Assembly: GCA_003151825.1 (NCBI GenBank)
Contig: PLYO01000047.1
Location: forward strand, 124,001 to 188,000
Source: Ignavibacteriota bacterium
GTDB taxonomy: Bacteria; Bacteroidota; Ignavibacteria; Palsa-1295
Length of the DNA: 64,000 bases
Direction of reading: 5' to 3'
In this document: positions 7,391-15,640 of the stretch, one piece after another
How the letters are laid out: each line of letters begins with the position of its first letter
Position numbering within the stretch: the first letter of the stretch is position 1
Notes under the pieces: model-generated
What the model saw: the letters and a program-made list of their open reading frames with translations, nothing else
The model's database searches: none
Told to the model about the DNA's origin: nothing
Translations under genes and position numbers: made by a program

Positions 7391-10087
7391 ATGTTAGGTA
7401 ATATCGCTCTCGCACTCACTCTTACCGCCTCGGTCACGGGGATGGTGCTCTATATCCTGGCCGCGCGGGGAAGAACAGAGCTAACGATCGCCGCCCGCCG
7501 CTCGACCCAGCTTGCAATTGTGGGGATGCTCGTCGCGTGCGGTACGCTTCTTTATTATATCTTCAATTATCACTTCGATATCAATTATGTTTATGAACAT
7601 GCGTCTCGCAAGCTGAGTAAATTCCTTCTCTTCTCGACGTTTTACGCAAGCCAGGAAGGCAGCTTCATGCTATGGGGATTGTGGACTTCTCTCATCGCCC
7701 TATTCCTTATTGGCTATGCTCGCCGCCAGCGATATGAAGCGCATGTGATGGCGATCTTCCTTTCGGTGCTCGTTTTTATCTCGATCATGCTGCTGGCAAA
7801 AAGCCCGTTCGAGACGATTTACGCAGCAAATCCTGGCCAAGCCATGAAAGGATTTATTCCCGCCGATGGTAAGGGGCTGAACCCCTCGCTCGAAAATCTT
7901 TGGATCGTGATTCATCCGCCGATGCTGTTTCTCGGCTTCTCGCTGCTCGCCGTGCCGTTTGCGTTTGCGCTTGCGGGACTCATCAAGCGCGATTATCAGG
8001 GGTGGGTTGTTACCTCGATGCCGTGGACGCTTGGCGCGGCGATGGTGCTTGGTTTTGGCGTAATGCTCGGCGGTTTCTGGGCATACGAAACGCTCGGCTG
8101 GGGTGGATTCTGGGCGTGGGATCCGGTTGAAAACGCAAGTTTACTTCCCTGGCTCGTGACCGTCGCCGTTGCGCACTCGATGCTGACGCAAAAACGAACG
8201 GGCGGACTCATTCGAACGAACATCGCGCTGACGCTGCTCGCGTATGCGCTGGTATTATACGGATCGTTCCTCACGCGCTCCGGTGTGCTTGGCGATGCCT
8301 CGGTGCATTCGTTTGCCGATCCGGGTTTTCTGGCATTTAACATGCTCGTTATCGCGCTCGGACTTTTTATCGTTGTGCCATTCGGCATGTTCTTTTGGCG
8401 CTGGCGCGAGATGTCCGGCTTCGCACAGGATTACAAAATTCTCTCGCGCGAAACAGGACTTTCCATCGCTTCGGCGCTTTTAGGCGCAAGCGCGCTCGTT
8501 GTTTTTATCGGAACGAGCGCGCCGCTATTAAAAAAGAAAGTCGAGACGGGTTTTTACAATAACCTTCACATTCCACTCATCGTTGTTTTGCTCGTTGTCA
8601 ATGGGCTTTCGCTCTTGCTCAAGTGGCGGCAATCGAATTGGAGTGAGGTGATGAAAAAGTCTATCTCCGCGCTGGTGGCCGCAGCTATTTTCACCATAGG
8701 GGTGGTATTGCTCGGCGTACACGATCCTCGTTTTATCGCGGTGTGCGCGGCGGCGTTTTTCGCGCTCTTCGTCAATCTTGAAATTGGCTGGAAAATTTTG
8801 CGCGGACATTGGGCTGTGTCGTTCGATCGCTCGCCGCCCACTCGGCAGGATTATGTTCGCCGTCTTTCCACCGCGCTGGGAGTGACCGCACTGCTTAGCT
8901 TGGCGTCTCTTCTCATTGTTAGTTCCGGGGATTACAATCGTTTTGCCGATATCGTTGGACAGTATTGGACGTATTGGACATTGCTCTTTGCCTTACTACT
9001 CTCGGTCTTCGTTTTGATGGGCTATCCCAAGTTTATTTTCGACACCAAATTTCTTGGCGCGTATGTCGCACATATCGGATTGGCGGTTTTCGTGATCGGC
9101 GTTATTGCGGCGAACGGTTACACGAAGCATGACATCCTTCGATTACCGATTAACAAGCCGGTGCCCGCCTTCGATGGCAAATACATGCTGACCTTTCACG
9201 GAACCCAGGAAGCGCCGAACGAACACACGTATTGGATTATCAATATCGCCGATAAGCATGGTTATGTGGGAACCGCACGACCGCTCACCTTCATGACGGA
9301 CTTCAATCAGCATCAGGAGCCGATCCGAAACCCCGGTATTGTAAAATACGCTTCGCGTGACCTTTACTTCACTCTGAATGCCGCAGAGTACGAAGGCGGC
9401 GTGCCAAAGGATACGCTTGGAAAGCTTCAGGAAGTAAACGTTCTGGACGGCAAACTCAAAATAAAATTTATCAATTTCGATTTCCCGCCATCGGAACGAG
9501 CGAAGATGCTTTCGCAGCAGCCGTTTCATGTAAAGGCAACCGTTGTTGCATACCCCCTCCTTTCCAAGGAGGGGGAAGGGGGTGGTCAACAAGACAATCA
9601 ACCACCCCCCAACCCCCACCTTGGAAAGGCGGGGGAGATCGGCGATACGCTGATCTTAGGCGTCACGCGAAACCCGGCGACCGATGAAGCGAAGGAAGAT
9701 GACGTACTCGTTCCCGGCACAAGCTTCCATGTGCAACTCGGGCAGCTGATGCCGGACATGCAAAATCCCGCGAATTCGAAAGTCGTCCTCCGTTATTTCG
9801 ACGATCAACATTTGCCTCCGCCGCCAACGGCCGTCATCACCGTCGAAGCATTCGTGAAGCCGTTTATCAATCTCGTGTGGGCCGGTATTCTCACGCTTGT
9901 CCTTGGATTTGGCTTCTCGGTTATTCGCCGGCGCAAAGAGGCGCTGGTCGCTATCGAGCGTGCAGAACGAGCTTACGAAAAGCTCCTCGCAAGCGATCAT
10001 GCGCCAATGAATCCGGACGCACCGGCGTTAGAAAATCCACGCGAACAACCACTCTTAATCAAAAAGAAACACGACTTTAGGGCGTAA
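7391..10087 (+). CDS. ccmF: Cytochrome c haem lyase subunit CcmF
   Basis: A large polytopic protein of 898 aa that ligates haem, delivered by CcmE, to apocytochrome c on the outer face of the membrane. The tryptophan-rich WWD haem-handling motif is at about residues 236-254 (WGGFWAWDPVENASLLPWL). Further family blocks are NLWIVIHPPMLFLGF and TLLAYALVLYGSFLTRSGVL. Family members are usually 650-900 aa, and this one is long because of a big periplasmic segment before the last helix. Residues about 721-749 (YPLLSKEGEGGGQQDNQPPP followed by NPHLGKAGE) are encoded by an in-frame palindromic repeat at 9553-9637 and are not expected in the family. A strong terminator follows the gene. Confidence 0.93.
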   Translation: MLGNIALALTLTASVTGMVLYILAARGRTELTIAARRSTQLAIVGMLVACGTLLYYIFNYHFDINYVYEHASRKLSKFLLFSTFYASQEGSFMLWGLWTSLIALFLIGYARRQRYEAHVMAIFLSVLVFISIMLLAKSPFETIYAANPGQAMKGFIPADGKGLNPSLENLWIVIHPPMLFLGFSLLAVPFAFALAGLIKRDYQGWVVTSMPWTLGAAMVLGFGVMLGGFWAYETLGWGGFWAWDPVENASLLPWLVTVAVAHSMLTQKRTGGLIRTNIALTLLAYALVLYGSFLTRSGVLGDASVHSFADPGFLAFNMLVIALGLFIVVPFGMFFWRWREMSGFAQDYKILSRETGLSIASALLGASALVVFIGTSAPLLKKKVETGFYNNLHIPLIVVLLVVNGLSLLLKWRQSNWSEVMKKSISALVAAAIFTIGVVLLGVHDPRFIAVCAAAFFALFVNLEIGWKILRGHWAVSFDRSPPTRQDYVRRLSTALGVTALLSLASLLIVSSGDYNRFADIVGQYWTYWTLLFALLLSVFVLMGYPKFIFDTKFLGAYVAHIGLAVFVIGVIAANGYTKHDILRLPINKPVPAFDGKYMLTFHGTQEAPNEHTYWIINIADKHGYVGTARPLTFMTDFNQHQEPIRNPGIVKYASRDLYFTLNAAEYEGGVPKDTLGKLQEVNVLDGKLKIKFINFDFPPSERAKMLSQQPFHVKATVVAYPLLSKEGEGGGQQDNQPPPNPHLGKAGEIGDTLILGVTRNPATDEAKEDDVLVPGTSFHVQLGQLMPDMQNPANSKVVLRYFDDQHLPPPPTAVITVEAFVKPFINLVWAGILTLVLGFGFSVIRRRKEALVAIERAERAYEKLLASDHAPMNPDAPALENPREQPLLIKKKHDFRA
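9553..9637. repeat. Palindromic repeat inserted in frame inside ccmF
   Basis: An arm that starts cccctcctttccaaggagg is followed, after a short AT-rich spacer, by the inverted arm accaccccccaacccccacc and ttggaaaggcgggggaga. The smaller hairpins ctcctttccaaggag and cctttccaagg-like ends lie in each arm. The sequence keeps the ccmF frame open. A half-unit of the same family lies inside the reductase gene at 25465-25504. It is G/C-homopolymer rich, unlike the surrounding coding sequence. Confidence 0.8.
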
Positions 10088-10111
10088 AACTAAATTTTGA
10101 TGTGTTCAAAG

Positions 10112-10146
10112 CCAGGTCTGTTATTTTGCAGACCTGGTTTTTTTTA
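10112..10146 (+). terminator. Rho-independent terminator after ccmF
   Basis: A perfect 9-bp stem, ccaggtctg / cagacctgg, with an 8-base AT-rich loop is followed by a run of nine T (tttttttttattttt). It lies 24 bases after the ccmF stop and closes the ctaA-ctaB-ccmE-ccmF block. Confidence 0.88.
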
Positions 10147-10183
10147 TTTTTGAGAATCGCAAACTGAAGTTTGCGCTACATTC

Positions 10184-11935
10184 ATGAGCTTTGTACGCGA
10201 CGCCCTCAGCCTTCCCCGCCGCTTAAGCTATGCCGACCTCGTCGTCTTCGGCATTCTTGGCGGCGTGATGTATTGGCTCGTGCTCGTCTCGCGGGAGTGG
10301 TCGCAGGCATTGCAGCCGCATACGATCATCCATTCGGAGTTCCGTTATCTTCCGATTTACACGCTCTATTCGCTCGCTCGCGGGCTTGGCGCGTATGTGA
10401 TTTCGCTGCTATTCACAATCGCGTATGGCTATGTGATGGCGCACTCGCGGCGCGCGGAAAAAATCATGCTCTCGCTGCTCGACATTTTGCAAAGTGTGCC
10501 GATTGTTGCATTCCTGCCTGAGTTGGTGCTCGTCTTCGTGTTTCTTTTTCCGCACTCGAATTTCGGACTCGAAATCGCCTCGGTCATCACCATCTTCACG
10601 GGCCAGGTCTGGAATATGACGTTCGCGTTTTATCATTCGATAAAATCTATCCCGCAGGATTTACGCGACGCCTCGGAAAGCTACCATTTGAGCAAGCGCG
10701 AAACGCTCACGCGCTTAGAATTGCCGGCCAGCGCGATTCCGCTGATATGGAACTCGATGATGTCCATGGCGGGCGGATGGTTTTTTCTATCGCTCAGCGA
10801 GGCGTTTACCGTCGGCGGGAAGGATTTCCGCTTGCCCGGGATCGGCAGCTACATGGCGATGGCGGTCGATCAGGGTAACGTGCCCGCCATGATCGGCGCG
10901 GTCGTCGCGATGGGACTCATGATTATTTTTCTCGATCGCGTGCTCTGGAAGCCGCTCGTGATTTGGAGCCGGAAATTCCGCGTCGAGGAACTTTCGAGCG
11001 AGCCGGAAGGAAAATCCTTTGTGCTCGCGATTGTGCAGCGCTCGGAACTCATCCAGTCGATCAGCCGCCGCCTCCAGCGCCGGCGCAAGAAAAAAACCGG
11101 CGACGACGAAACGGAATTCCTTGCCGCTAAAGAAGCTCTCCAGCGAGAAGCATTCGAACCAAAAGTGGAAACCGATTCACAACTGCGGAAAGTCATTGGA
11201 TTCGCCTTTATGGCGATTGTGCTGGGGCTGATGGCCTACGGCGTGTTCCGGCTCTATCTCCTCTTCACGCAGGATGTGACGGGCGCCGAGTGGCTCATGA
11301 TTCTAAGCGACTCGCTGCTGACGCTGCTGCGCGTCATCGCTGCCCTTATCATCGGCGCGGCGTGGGCCGTTCCGGTCGGAGTGATCATTGGAATGAATGC
11401 GCGGTGGTCGCATCGGCTGCAGCCGGTGGTGCAATTTCTTTCGTCGTTTCCTGCGCCGATGTTCTTTCCGCTCTTTATTTTTCTGTTCCGCGCATGGGGC
11501 ATTTCGATCGAATATGGTTCCGTTGTGCTCATGCTGCTGGGCACGCAATGGTATCTGCTGTTCAACGTGATTGCCGGGGCAAGTGCCATTCCGACTGATT
11601 TACAGGAGATGTCCGAAAGTTATCGGATCACGAGAAGGTCTCGCTGGAGAAAGCTGTTGCTTCCGGCGGTCTTTCCATCCATTGTCACGGGCGCAATCAC
11701 TGCGGCCGGCGGCGCGTGGAATGCCAGCATCGTCGCGGAATTCGTCGCCTATGGTCATGAGAAATTTGCCGCACACGGAATCGGCGCCTTGTTGACGAAG
11801 GCTTTCGACGATGGCCATTACGCGCTGTTAGGCGCGGGCATCTTCTCGCTGTGCGTCATGGTCATCTCGCTCAATAAATTCGTTTGGCGCAAACTCTTTG
11901 CCATAGCGCAGGATCGGTATGCGTTGAATGTCTGA
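10184..11935 (+). CDS. ABC transporter permease, two fused BPD_transp_1 domains
   Basis: A 583-residue inner-membrane protein with two tandem permease domains of the nitrate/sulfonate/taurine (SsuC/TauC) type. Each half has an EAA-type cytoplasmic loop for docking the ATPase: LRDASESYHLSKRETLTRLE and LQEMSESYRITRRSRWRKLL followed by LPAVFPS. The halves are joined near residues 275-330 by a charged cytoplasmic linker (RRLQRRRKKKTGDDETEF). A fused permease would form the whole membrane pore from one chain. No ATP-binding protein or solute-binding protein gene is adjacent: upstream is the ccmF terminator and downstream the convergent polyprenyl synthase. The substrate cannot be deduced from the sequence. 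Confidence 0.87.
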   Translation: MSFVRDALSLPRRLSYADLVVFGILGGVMYWLVLVSREWSQALQPHTIIHSEFRYLPIYTLYSLARGLGAYVISLLFTIAYGYVMAHSRRAEKIMLSLLDILQSVPIVAFLPELVLVFVFLFPHSNFGLEIASVITIFTGQVWNMTFAFYHSIKSIPQDLRDASESYHLSKRETLTRLELPASAIPLIWNSMMSMAGGWFFLSLSEAFTVGGKDFRLPGIGSYMAMAVDQGNVPAMIGAVVAMGLMIIFLDRVLWKPLVIWSRKFRVEELSSEPEGKSFVLAIVQRSELIQSISRRLQRRRKKKTGDDETEFLAAKEALQREAFEPKVETDSQLRKVIGFAFMAIVLGLMAYGVFRLYLLFTQDVTGAEWLMILSDSLLTLLRVIAALIIGAAWAVPVGVIIGMNARWSHRLQPVVQFLSSFPAPMFFPLFIFLFRAWGISIEYGSVVLMLLGTQWYLLFNVIAGASAIPTDLQEMSESYRITRRSRWRKLLLPAVFPSIVTGAITAAGGAWNASIVAEFVAYGHEKFAAHGIGALLTKAFDDGHYALLGAGIFSLCVMVISLNKFVWRKLFAIAQDRYALNV

Positions 11936-11936
11936 A

Positions 11937-12911
11937 CTATTGTTCCCGCTCGATCACATAGTGCGCGAAGTGCCGCAGCGCCTCGCACGATTCGGATTCT
12001 GGCAAGACCATTAGTTCCTCGTGTGCTTTCGCTGCATATTCTTCCGCCTTTGCGCGCGTGTAGGCGATGCTGCCATTCGAGGTAACGAAGTCCATCACCT
12101 CCTGGTACGATTCCTTCGCGGCTTTGCCGTTTTTCACAAGCCCAATGATTCTCTTCTTCTCGCTTTTACTGGCTTTCGATAGCGAGTGAATGATGGGAAG
12201 CGTAAGCTTCTTCTCTTTTAAGTCGGCCTCGACAGGCTTGCCGATTTTGCCGCTCGAAGATTCGAATCCAAAAAGATCGTCACGAATTTGGAAGGCGATG
12301 CCGACATATTCGCCGTAATTTTTTAGTGCTTCACGATACGGAGTTCCCGACACCGACGCAGCGCCCAATTCGCAGCAGGTGCTGATGAGCGAGGCCGTCT
12401 TGTCGGCGATGATGCGGAAATACGCCGCTTCATCAATATTGAGCTGTCGCGCTTTTTGAAGTTGATAAAGCTCGCCTTCCGACATTCTCCGAACGGCGTT
12501 CGAGGTGATTTCCAAAAAATGATACTCGTTGGTTTTTACTGTTCGCAGTAAACCTTGCGCGAGAAGGTAATCGCCCATGAGCACGCCAACCTTATTCTTC
12601 CAGAGCGCTTTTATGCTTGCGAGACCGCGGCGTAGTTCGGAATCGTCAATCACATCGTCGTGAACAAGCGTGGCCGTGTGCAAAAGTTCCACAAGCGTAG
12701 CGGCACGATAGGTGGCGTCGTTCACTTCGCCGCAGGCTTTTGCCGAAAGCAGCACAAGCATCGGGCGCAATTGCTTGCCCTTGGTGCGAATGAGATACTT
12801 CGCGACGAGATTGACGAGCGGCACGTCCGAAATCATCGCGCGGCGGAATTCCGCGTTGAATTCCTTCATCTCGCGCTCGACCGGCTGAATTATTTCCTTG
12901 AGTTGGGACAT
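11937..12911 (-). CDS. Polyprenyl diphosphate synthase (IspB-like)
   Basis: A trans-prenyltransferase of 324 aa from ATG 12911 that elongates an allylic diphosphate with isopentenyl diphosphate, most likely for quinone side chains. The first Asp-rich motif is LVHDDVIDDSELRRG and the second is FQIRDDLFGF. Conserved GKQLRPMLVLL, MGDYLLAQ and KEKKLTLPIIHSL are also present. The open frame runs 53 codons further upstream into tatC, but MSQLKEIIQPVEREM is the normal family start and lies 7 bases after the tatC stop. Chain length is not decided by what I can see; IspB/HepT-type enzymes with this opening usually make long chains (C35-C40). Confidence 0.9.
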   Translation of the reverse strand: MSQLKEIIQPVEREMKEFNAEFRRAMISDVPLVNLVAKYLIRTKGKQLRPMLVLLSAKACGEVNDATYRAATLVELLHTATLVHDDVIDDSELRRGLASIKALWKNKVGVLMGDYLLAQGLLRTVKTNEYHFLEITSNAVRRMSEGELYQLQKARQLNIDEAAYFRIIADKTASLISTCCELGAASVSGTPYREALKNYGEYVGIAFQIRDDLFGFESSSGKIGKPVEADLKEKKLTLPIIHSLSKASKSEKKRIIGLVKNGKAAKESYQEVMDFVTSNGSIAYTRAKAEEYAAKAHEELMVLPESESCEALRHFAHYVIEREQ

Positions 12912-12918
12912 GAATCCT

Positions 12919-13698
12919 CTATGACATGACCGCAGCTTCTGCTTTACGGCGCTGCCGCGTGGCAATCGCTGTTGCGGCAATCGAAAGCTCGAAAAGCGCC
13001 CACAGGGGACCGAACAAAATGAGCTGCAAAATGGGATTCCCGCCCGGCGAGAGCACCGCCGCGATCGCAAGTAAAATCACGATGGAATGACGACGGTAAT
13101 GGCGCAAGAAGGTTGGAGTCAGAATCCCCAAGCGTCCGAGAAAATACGCGACGAGCGGTAATTCAAAAACAATTCCCGAAAGTAAAACGATTTCTAAGAA
13201 TACCGAAAGATATTTGTCTATCGCGATCATGTTCTGAACGTTCCCGATTACAAACCCCATCGAAAAACTCAGCACCATCGGCAGCATCACCCAATACGCA
13301 AACGCCAGCCCGCATACAAAACTGAACGCTGTAAAAAACGAGATTTGTCCAACATACTTCCGCTCTTTATCTTTCAGGCCGGGCGCGACAAATTTCCATA
13401 TTTGCACGAGCGTATATGGGAACGAAACAATCACGCCGCCCCACAGCACAATTTGCATCCAGACCGAAAGCTGGCCATACACCTCCGTGTTCAGCAGTTT
13501 CATCGGAGGATTTGTTTGTGTGGTCGGACGAAGAATAACGAAGTCGGTAATTTGATCGAAAAAAATCGCGCAGAGTGCCATCCCGACGCCGATCCCGATC
13601 ACCGCGCGCACCACCACCCAGCGCAACTCTTCGAGATGTTCCCACACGGACATCTCCAGATCGGCTGTTTTCGGTTCGTTGTTATCCTGTTCGCTCAT
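12919..13698 (-). CDS. tatC: Sec-independent protein translocase subunit TatC
   Basis: TatC is the twin-arginine signal receptor, with six membrane helices and 259 aa. The family hallmarks are MSVWEHLEELRWVVVRAVIG at the N-terminal cytoplasmic face, VSFPYTLVQIWKFVAPGLKD with the conserved FP and the P-G-L-x-x-x-E pattern, and GIVFELPLVAYFLGRLG, with the conserved Glu in the fourth helix. The last helices contain LSPGGNPILQLIL. It is followed after 7 bases by the polyprenyl synthase. No tatA/B gene is visible nearby. The length is typical. Confidence 0.95.
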   Translation of the reverse strand: MSEQDNNEPKTADLEMSVWEHLEELRWVVVRAVIGIGVGMALCAIFFDQITDFVILRPTTQTNPPMKLLNTEVYGQLSVWMQIVLWGGVIVSFPYTLVQIWKFVAPGLKDKERKYVGQISFFTAFSFVCGLAFAYWVMLPMVLSFSMGFVIGNVQNMIAIDKYLSVFLEIVLLSGIVFELPLVAYFLGRLGILTPTFLRHYRRHSIVILLAIAAVLSPGGNPILQLILFGPLWALFELSIAATAIATRQRRKAEAAVMS

Positions 13699-13800
13699 TG
13701 CCCGCGATAAACGTATTCGAACATCCTTTTGTCACCGAAGCCGCAGTGAAAGGGCCGTAGGCCCGGCCAGTTTGTAGAAATTTGTTTTTATATAATGAAA

Positions 13801-13845
13801 CAAGCTCCGGAGGAGCGACCTTTTTAGGCCGCTCCTACGGAGCTT
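13801..13845. repeat. Imperfect inverted repeat
   Basis: The arms caagctccggaggagcgacc and ggccgctcctacggagcttg are near-complementary, separated by a short T-rich loop (tttttag). The gap 13699-13913 between tatC and the HNH remnant holds this hairpin and nothing else that I recognise. Confidence 0.65.
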
Positions 13846-13913
13846 GTTTGATCTAAAAAATAATGTCCTTCTACAAACGGGCCACGGCTACGCCGTTTAT
13901 CATGACACCGCGA

Positions 13914-14063
13914 CTATTCGATATTACTCTTCCCCAAATTACAGGTAGCACAGAGCGTTTGCAAATTCTCCAGCACCGTCTCGCCGCCTTTCGACCACGG
14001 CTTGATATGATCGATATGAGAATAATCTTCGATTTCGCTCTGTATGATTTTTATAAGAGACAT
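13914..14063 (-). pseudogene. HNH endonuclease remnant (C-terminal HNH motif)
   Basis: Reading leftward from ATG 14063 gives 49 residues ending in a canonical HNH tail: [20 protein letters not shown] followed by [13 protein letters not shown]. It has the DHI histidine, the NLQTLC asparagine/cysteine block and the C-x-x-C pair. The upstream half of the HNH fold (the first CxxC and strand) is absent. The frame could extend a few codons further (EENHYRE), but it then overlaps the end of the neighbouring T9SS-cargo gene, whose TAA shares a base with this ATG. I read it as a truncated gene left after rearrangement; a tiny functional protein is unlikely. Confidence 0.6.
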
Positions 14064-14713
14064 TATCTCGCGATAATGATTCTCCTCCAAATAACGAATT
14101 GCTCTCCGCTATTAGACTCGCCTACAATTCGGACGAAATAAGAGCCTGTTGCAATACTCGAGGCATCCCAATTCCAGGTCGTCGTATTCGATGAAGCGAT
14201 CTCTTTGCCGAGCAGATTGTAAATTCCGATCTCTGCCGTGAGAACACCGCTGGACAGGATGTTGACGTTATCCGTCGCTGGGTTCGGAGTAATGGTGAAC
14301 GAGACGTTGCTCGGAAGCGAGTTCGCGACTCCCGATGCTGCGACAGTGCCTACTAATTCGTATGTTTTGCCGCAAGGGCAGGCCACTGTTCCCTTAAATG
14401 TTCCGGTGGCGTTTGCGCCAGGTGTGAAGGTAATCGTAAAATTAGCCGTATCACCCGAAAAATTACTGATCGGCATTTGACTGACGGTAAATACATCCGA
14501 TCCGGCGGTAATAGTAACGGTTATTATATCCCCTCCACCAGCACTGTACGCGGTCCACGTTAGGGTCTGCGAGCCTCCGGGTGCGGCAGTAAATGATGTC
14601 GGTCCGCCAACCCCATCTGGACAAGCTGTTGCTGTCCGACTAAAAATGGACATGGAGCACAGCAGCATGAGAAAAGCCCCCACGCTTAAAAACGAAGTGC
14701 GATTAGTTTTCAT
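14063..14713 (-). CDS. Small secreted protein with T9SS C-terminal sorting domain
   Basis: A 216-residue exported protein from ATG 14713, chosen because the signal peptide begins there: [20 protein letters not shown], with cleavage near RTATA. A beta-rich, Thr/Ser/Gly-rich domain of about 110 residues follows ([20 protein letters not shown] and similar). The C-terminal T9SS type A sorting domain has [29 protein letters not shown] and the end G-S-Y-F-V-R-I. The middle domain contains a CPCGKTYEL cysteine pair and has no recognised fold. An in-frame ATG 26 codons upstream gives a non-signal N-terminus. Expected location is the cell surface or medium. Confidence 0.75.
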   Translation of the reverse strand: MKTNRTSFLSVGAFLMLLCSMSIFSRTATACPDGVGGPTSFTAAPGGSQTLTWTAYSAGGGDIITVTITAGSDVFTVSQMPISNFSGDTANFTITFTPGANATGTFKGTVACPCGKTYELVGTVAASGVANSLPSNVSFTITPNPATDNVNILSSGVLTAEIGIYNLLGKEIASSNTTTWNWDASSIATGSYFVRIVGESNSGEQFVIWRRIIIAR

Positions 14714-14884
14714 ATTTTTTCTTAACAAAAGTGAATGAAACCACCAAAGATTAACCTGAATTGAACGTGCTTCTCTGGTACAAAGTTTCACTTTTCAAGC
14801 GCAGTTTGGTGAGCAGTTCGGCCTGCTCGCGGTCTTTCGTCCCGAATTTATAGAAAGACCTCCACTCTTGACGAGAACCACAAT

Positions 14885-14965
14885 GTCATTCCCGCGAACG
14901 CGGGAATCCAGGTCTTGAGATTACTCTGAATTCGGGGCCTGGATTCCCGCGTTCGCGGGAATGAC
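14885..14965. repeat. Palindromic repeat 'GTCATTCCCGCG' family, copy 1
   Basis: The outer arms gtcattcccgcgaacgcggg and its inverted partner cccgcgttcgcgggaatgac flank an inner arm pair aatccagg/cctggatt. The arms themselves contain the smaller palindrome cccgcgaacgcggg. The central part (cttgagattactctgaatt) is shared with the second copy at 51524-51604. It lies upstream of the T9SS gene in non-coding DNA. Confidence 0.82.
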
Positions 14966-15002
14966 ATATCACAAGTTTGCCAAATACATCGAATCGAGAT
15001 TA

Positions 15003-15066
15003 CGCATAAAGCGGGAACCGGCTCGTCAGCTGTTTCACTTCATCGCGCACGGCGGCGATCGTTTTT
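15003..15066 (-). pseudogene. Displaced second copy of the glyA 3' end
   Basis: On the minus strand this piece reads [21 protein letters not shown] and then a stop. The intact glyA gene 0.6 kb away ends [21 protein letters not shown] and continues GMKSE. A 17-base block (cgcataaagcgggaacc) is identical in both copies, and the rest differs mostly at synonymous positions. So this is a homologous but diverged 3' end of glyA with no gene body attached. It lies immediately beyond the DUF2442 gene, so the DUF4160/DUF2442 pair is bracketed by two glyA 3' ends. Confidence 0.7.
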
Positions 15067-15079
15067 GGTTACAGCAACA

Positions 15080-15403
15080 TTAAGTGCGAAGAGCAACATT
15101 TCTCGTCGTAGCAGGGGTGCGAATCTTATGTGGCTTTGCGCCATTCGTTCTTTCAACGAAGTAGGGCGTGTTTCGTATGAATCCCGCGATGGAGAGATGT
15201 TCGTCCAGATCGGGCCACTCGATGCCGATGCCCTCGCCGATCCACTGCCAACGGAGCAGCTTTTCGATAGGAGCATTTTTGAGCGCAGGAAAGAGCTTAG
15301 TCGGAATTCGCATCATACGTCCGTCATCGAGTGCTACATCGAGATAATCCCTCGAAACCGAGAGACTGCTTGCTCTAACCATTTTTTCGTCGTTTGTTTT
15401 CAT
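15080..15403 (-). CDS. DUF2442 family protein
   Basis: A 107-residue protein with the DUF2442 pattern: LDVALDDGRMMRIPTKLFPA, then NAPIEKLLRWQWIGEGIGIE followed by WPDLDEHLSI. DUF2442 proteins are small and very often follow a DUF4160 gene, in pairs that behave like toxin-antitoxin or other accessory modules; their biochemical role is not established as far as I know. The start overlaps the DUF4160 gene by 29 bases; a second ATG eight codons in (MVRASSLSV) is also possible. The C-terminal 20 residues are basic and not typical of the family, so they may be read from sequence at the insertion boundary. Confidence 0.75.
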   Translation of the reverse strand: MKTNDEKMVRASSLSVSRDYLDVALDDGRMMRIPTKLFPALKNAPIEKLLRWQWIGEGIGIEWPDLDEHLSIAGFIRNTPYFVERTNGAKPHKIRTPATTRNVALRT

Positions 15404-15626
15404 TCCACCTTTCTGTTATTAACTCACGATTCATTTCAATAATTCGCTCTATTTCTCGAAGCTCTTTTGAGCGAAATTTATGATTGTATTGCAGCCGGAG
15501 CGGCGTTTCCATCCAATATTTTGCGGATCGCTCTGCCTGCTCGACATGAATATGCATCGGTTCGTCACTCTCGTTCGAGAAAAAGAAGTATTTCCGCGAA
15601 TATATATCTCTAAAAATCTCTCCCAT
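15375..15626 (-). CDS. DUF4160 family protein
   Basis: An 83-residue protein with the DUF4160 hallmarks: YFFFSNESDEPMHIHVEQAE (aromatic strand, then the conserved E-x-x-x-P-x-H-I-H-V), AKYWMETPLRL and ELREIERIIEMNRELITERW followed by NE. DUF4160 is usually encoded with DUF2442, as here. The gene begins 14 bases after the glyA stop on the same strand, so it is probably read from the glyA transcript. Its function is unknown; the pair is commonly regarded as a candidate toxin-antitoxin-like module. Confidence 0.8.
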   Translation of the reverse strand: MGEIFRDIYSRKYFFFSNESDEPMHIHVEQAERSAKYWMETPLRLQYNHKFRSKELREIERIIEMNRELITERWNENKRRKNG

Positions 15627-15640
15627 ATCTCGCTTTGTAA

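Noticed and set aside
13863-14141. A 92-codon plus-strand frame
   Set aside because: It overlaps the HNH remnant and the T9SS gene end on the other strand, both of which have clear motifs.
15065-15442. Plus-strand frame over the DUF2442/DUF4160 genes
   Set aside because: Antisense; the minus-strand frames have family signatures.
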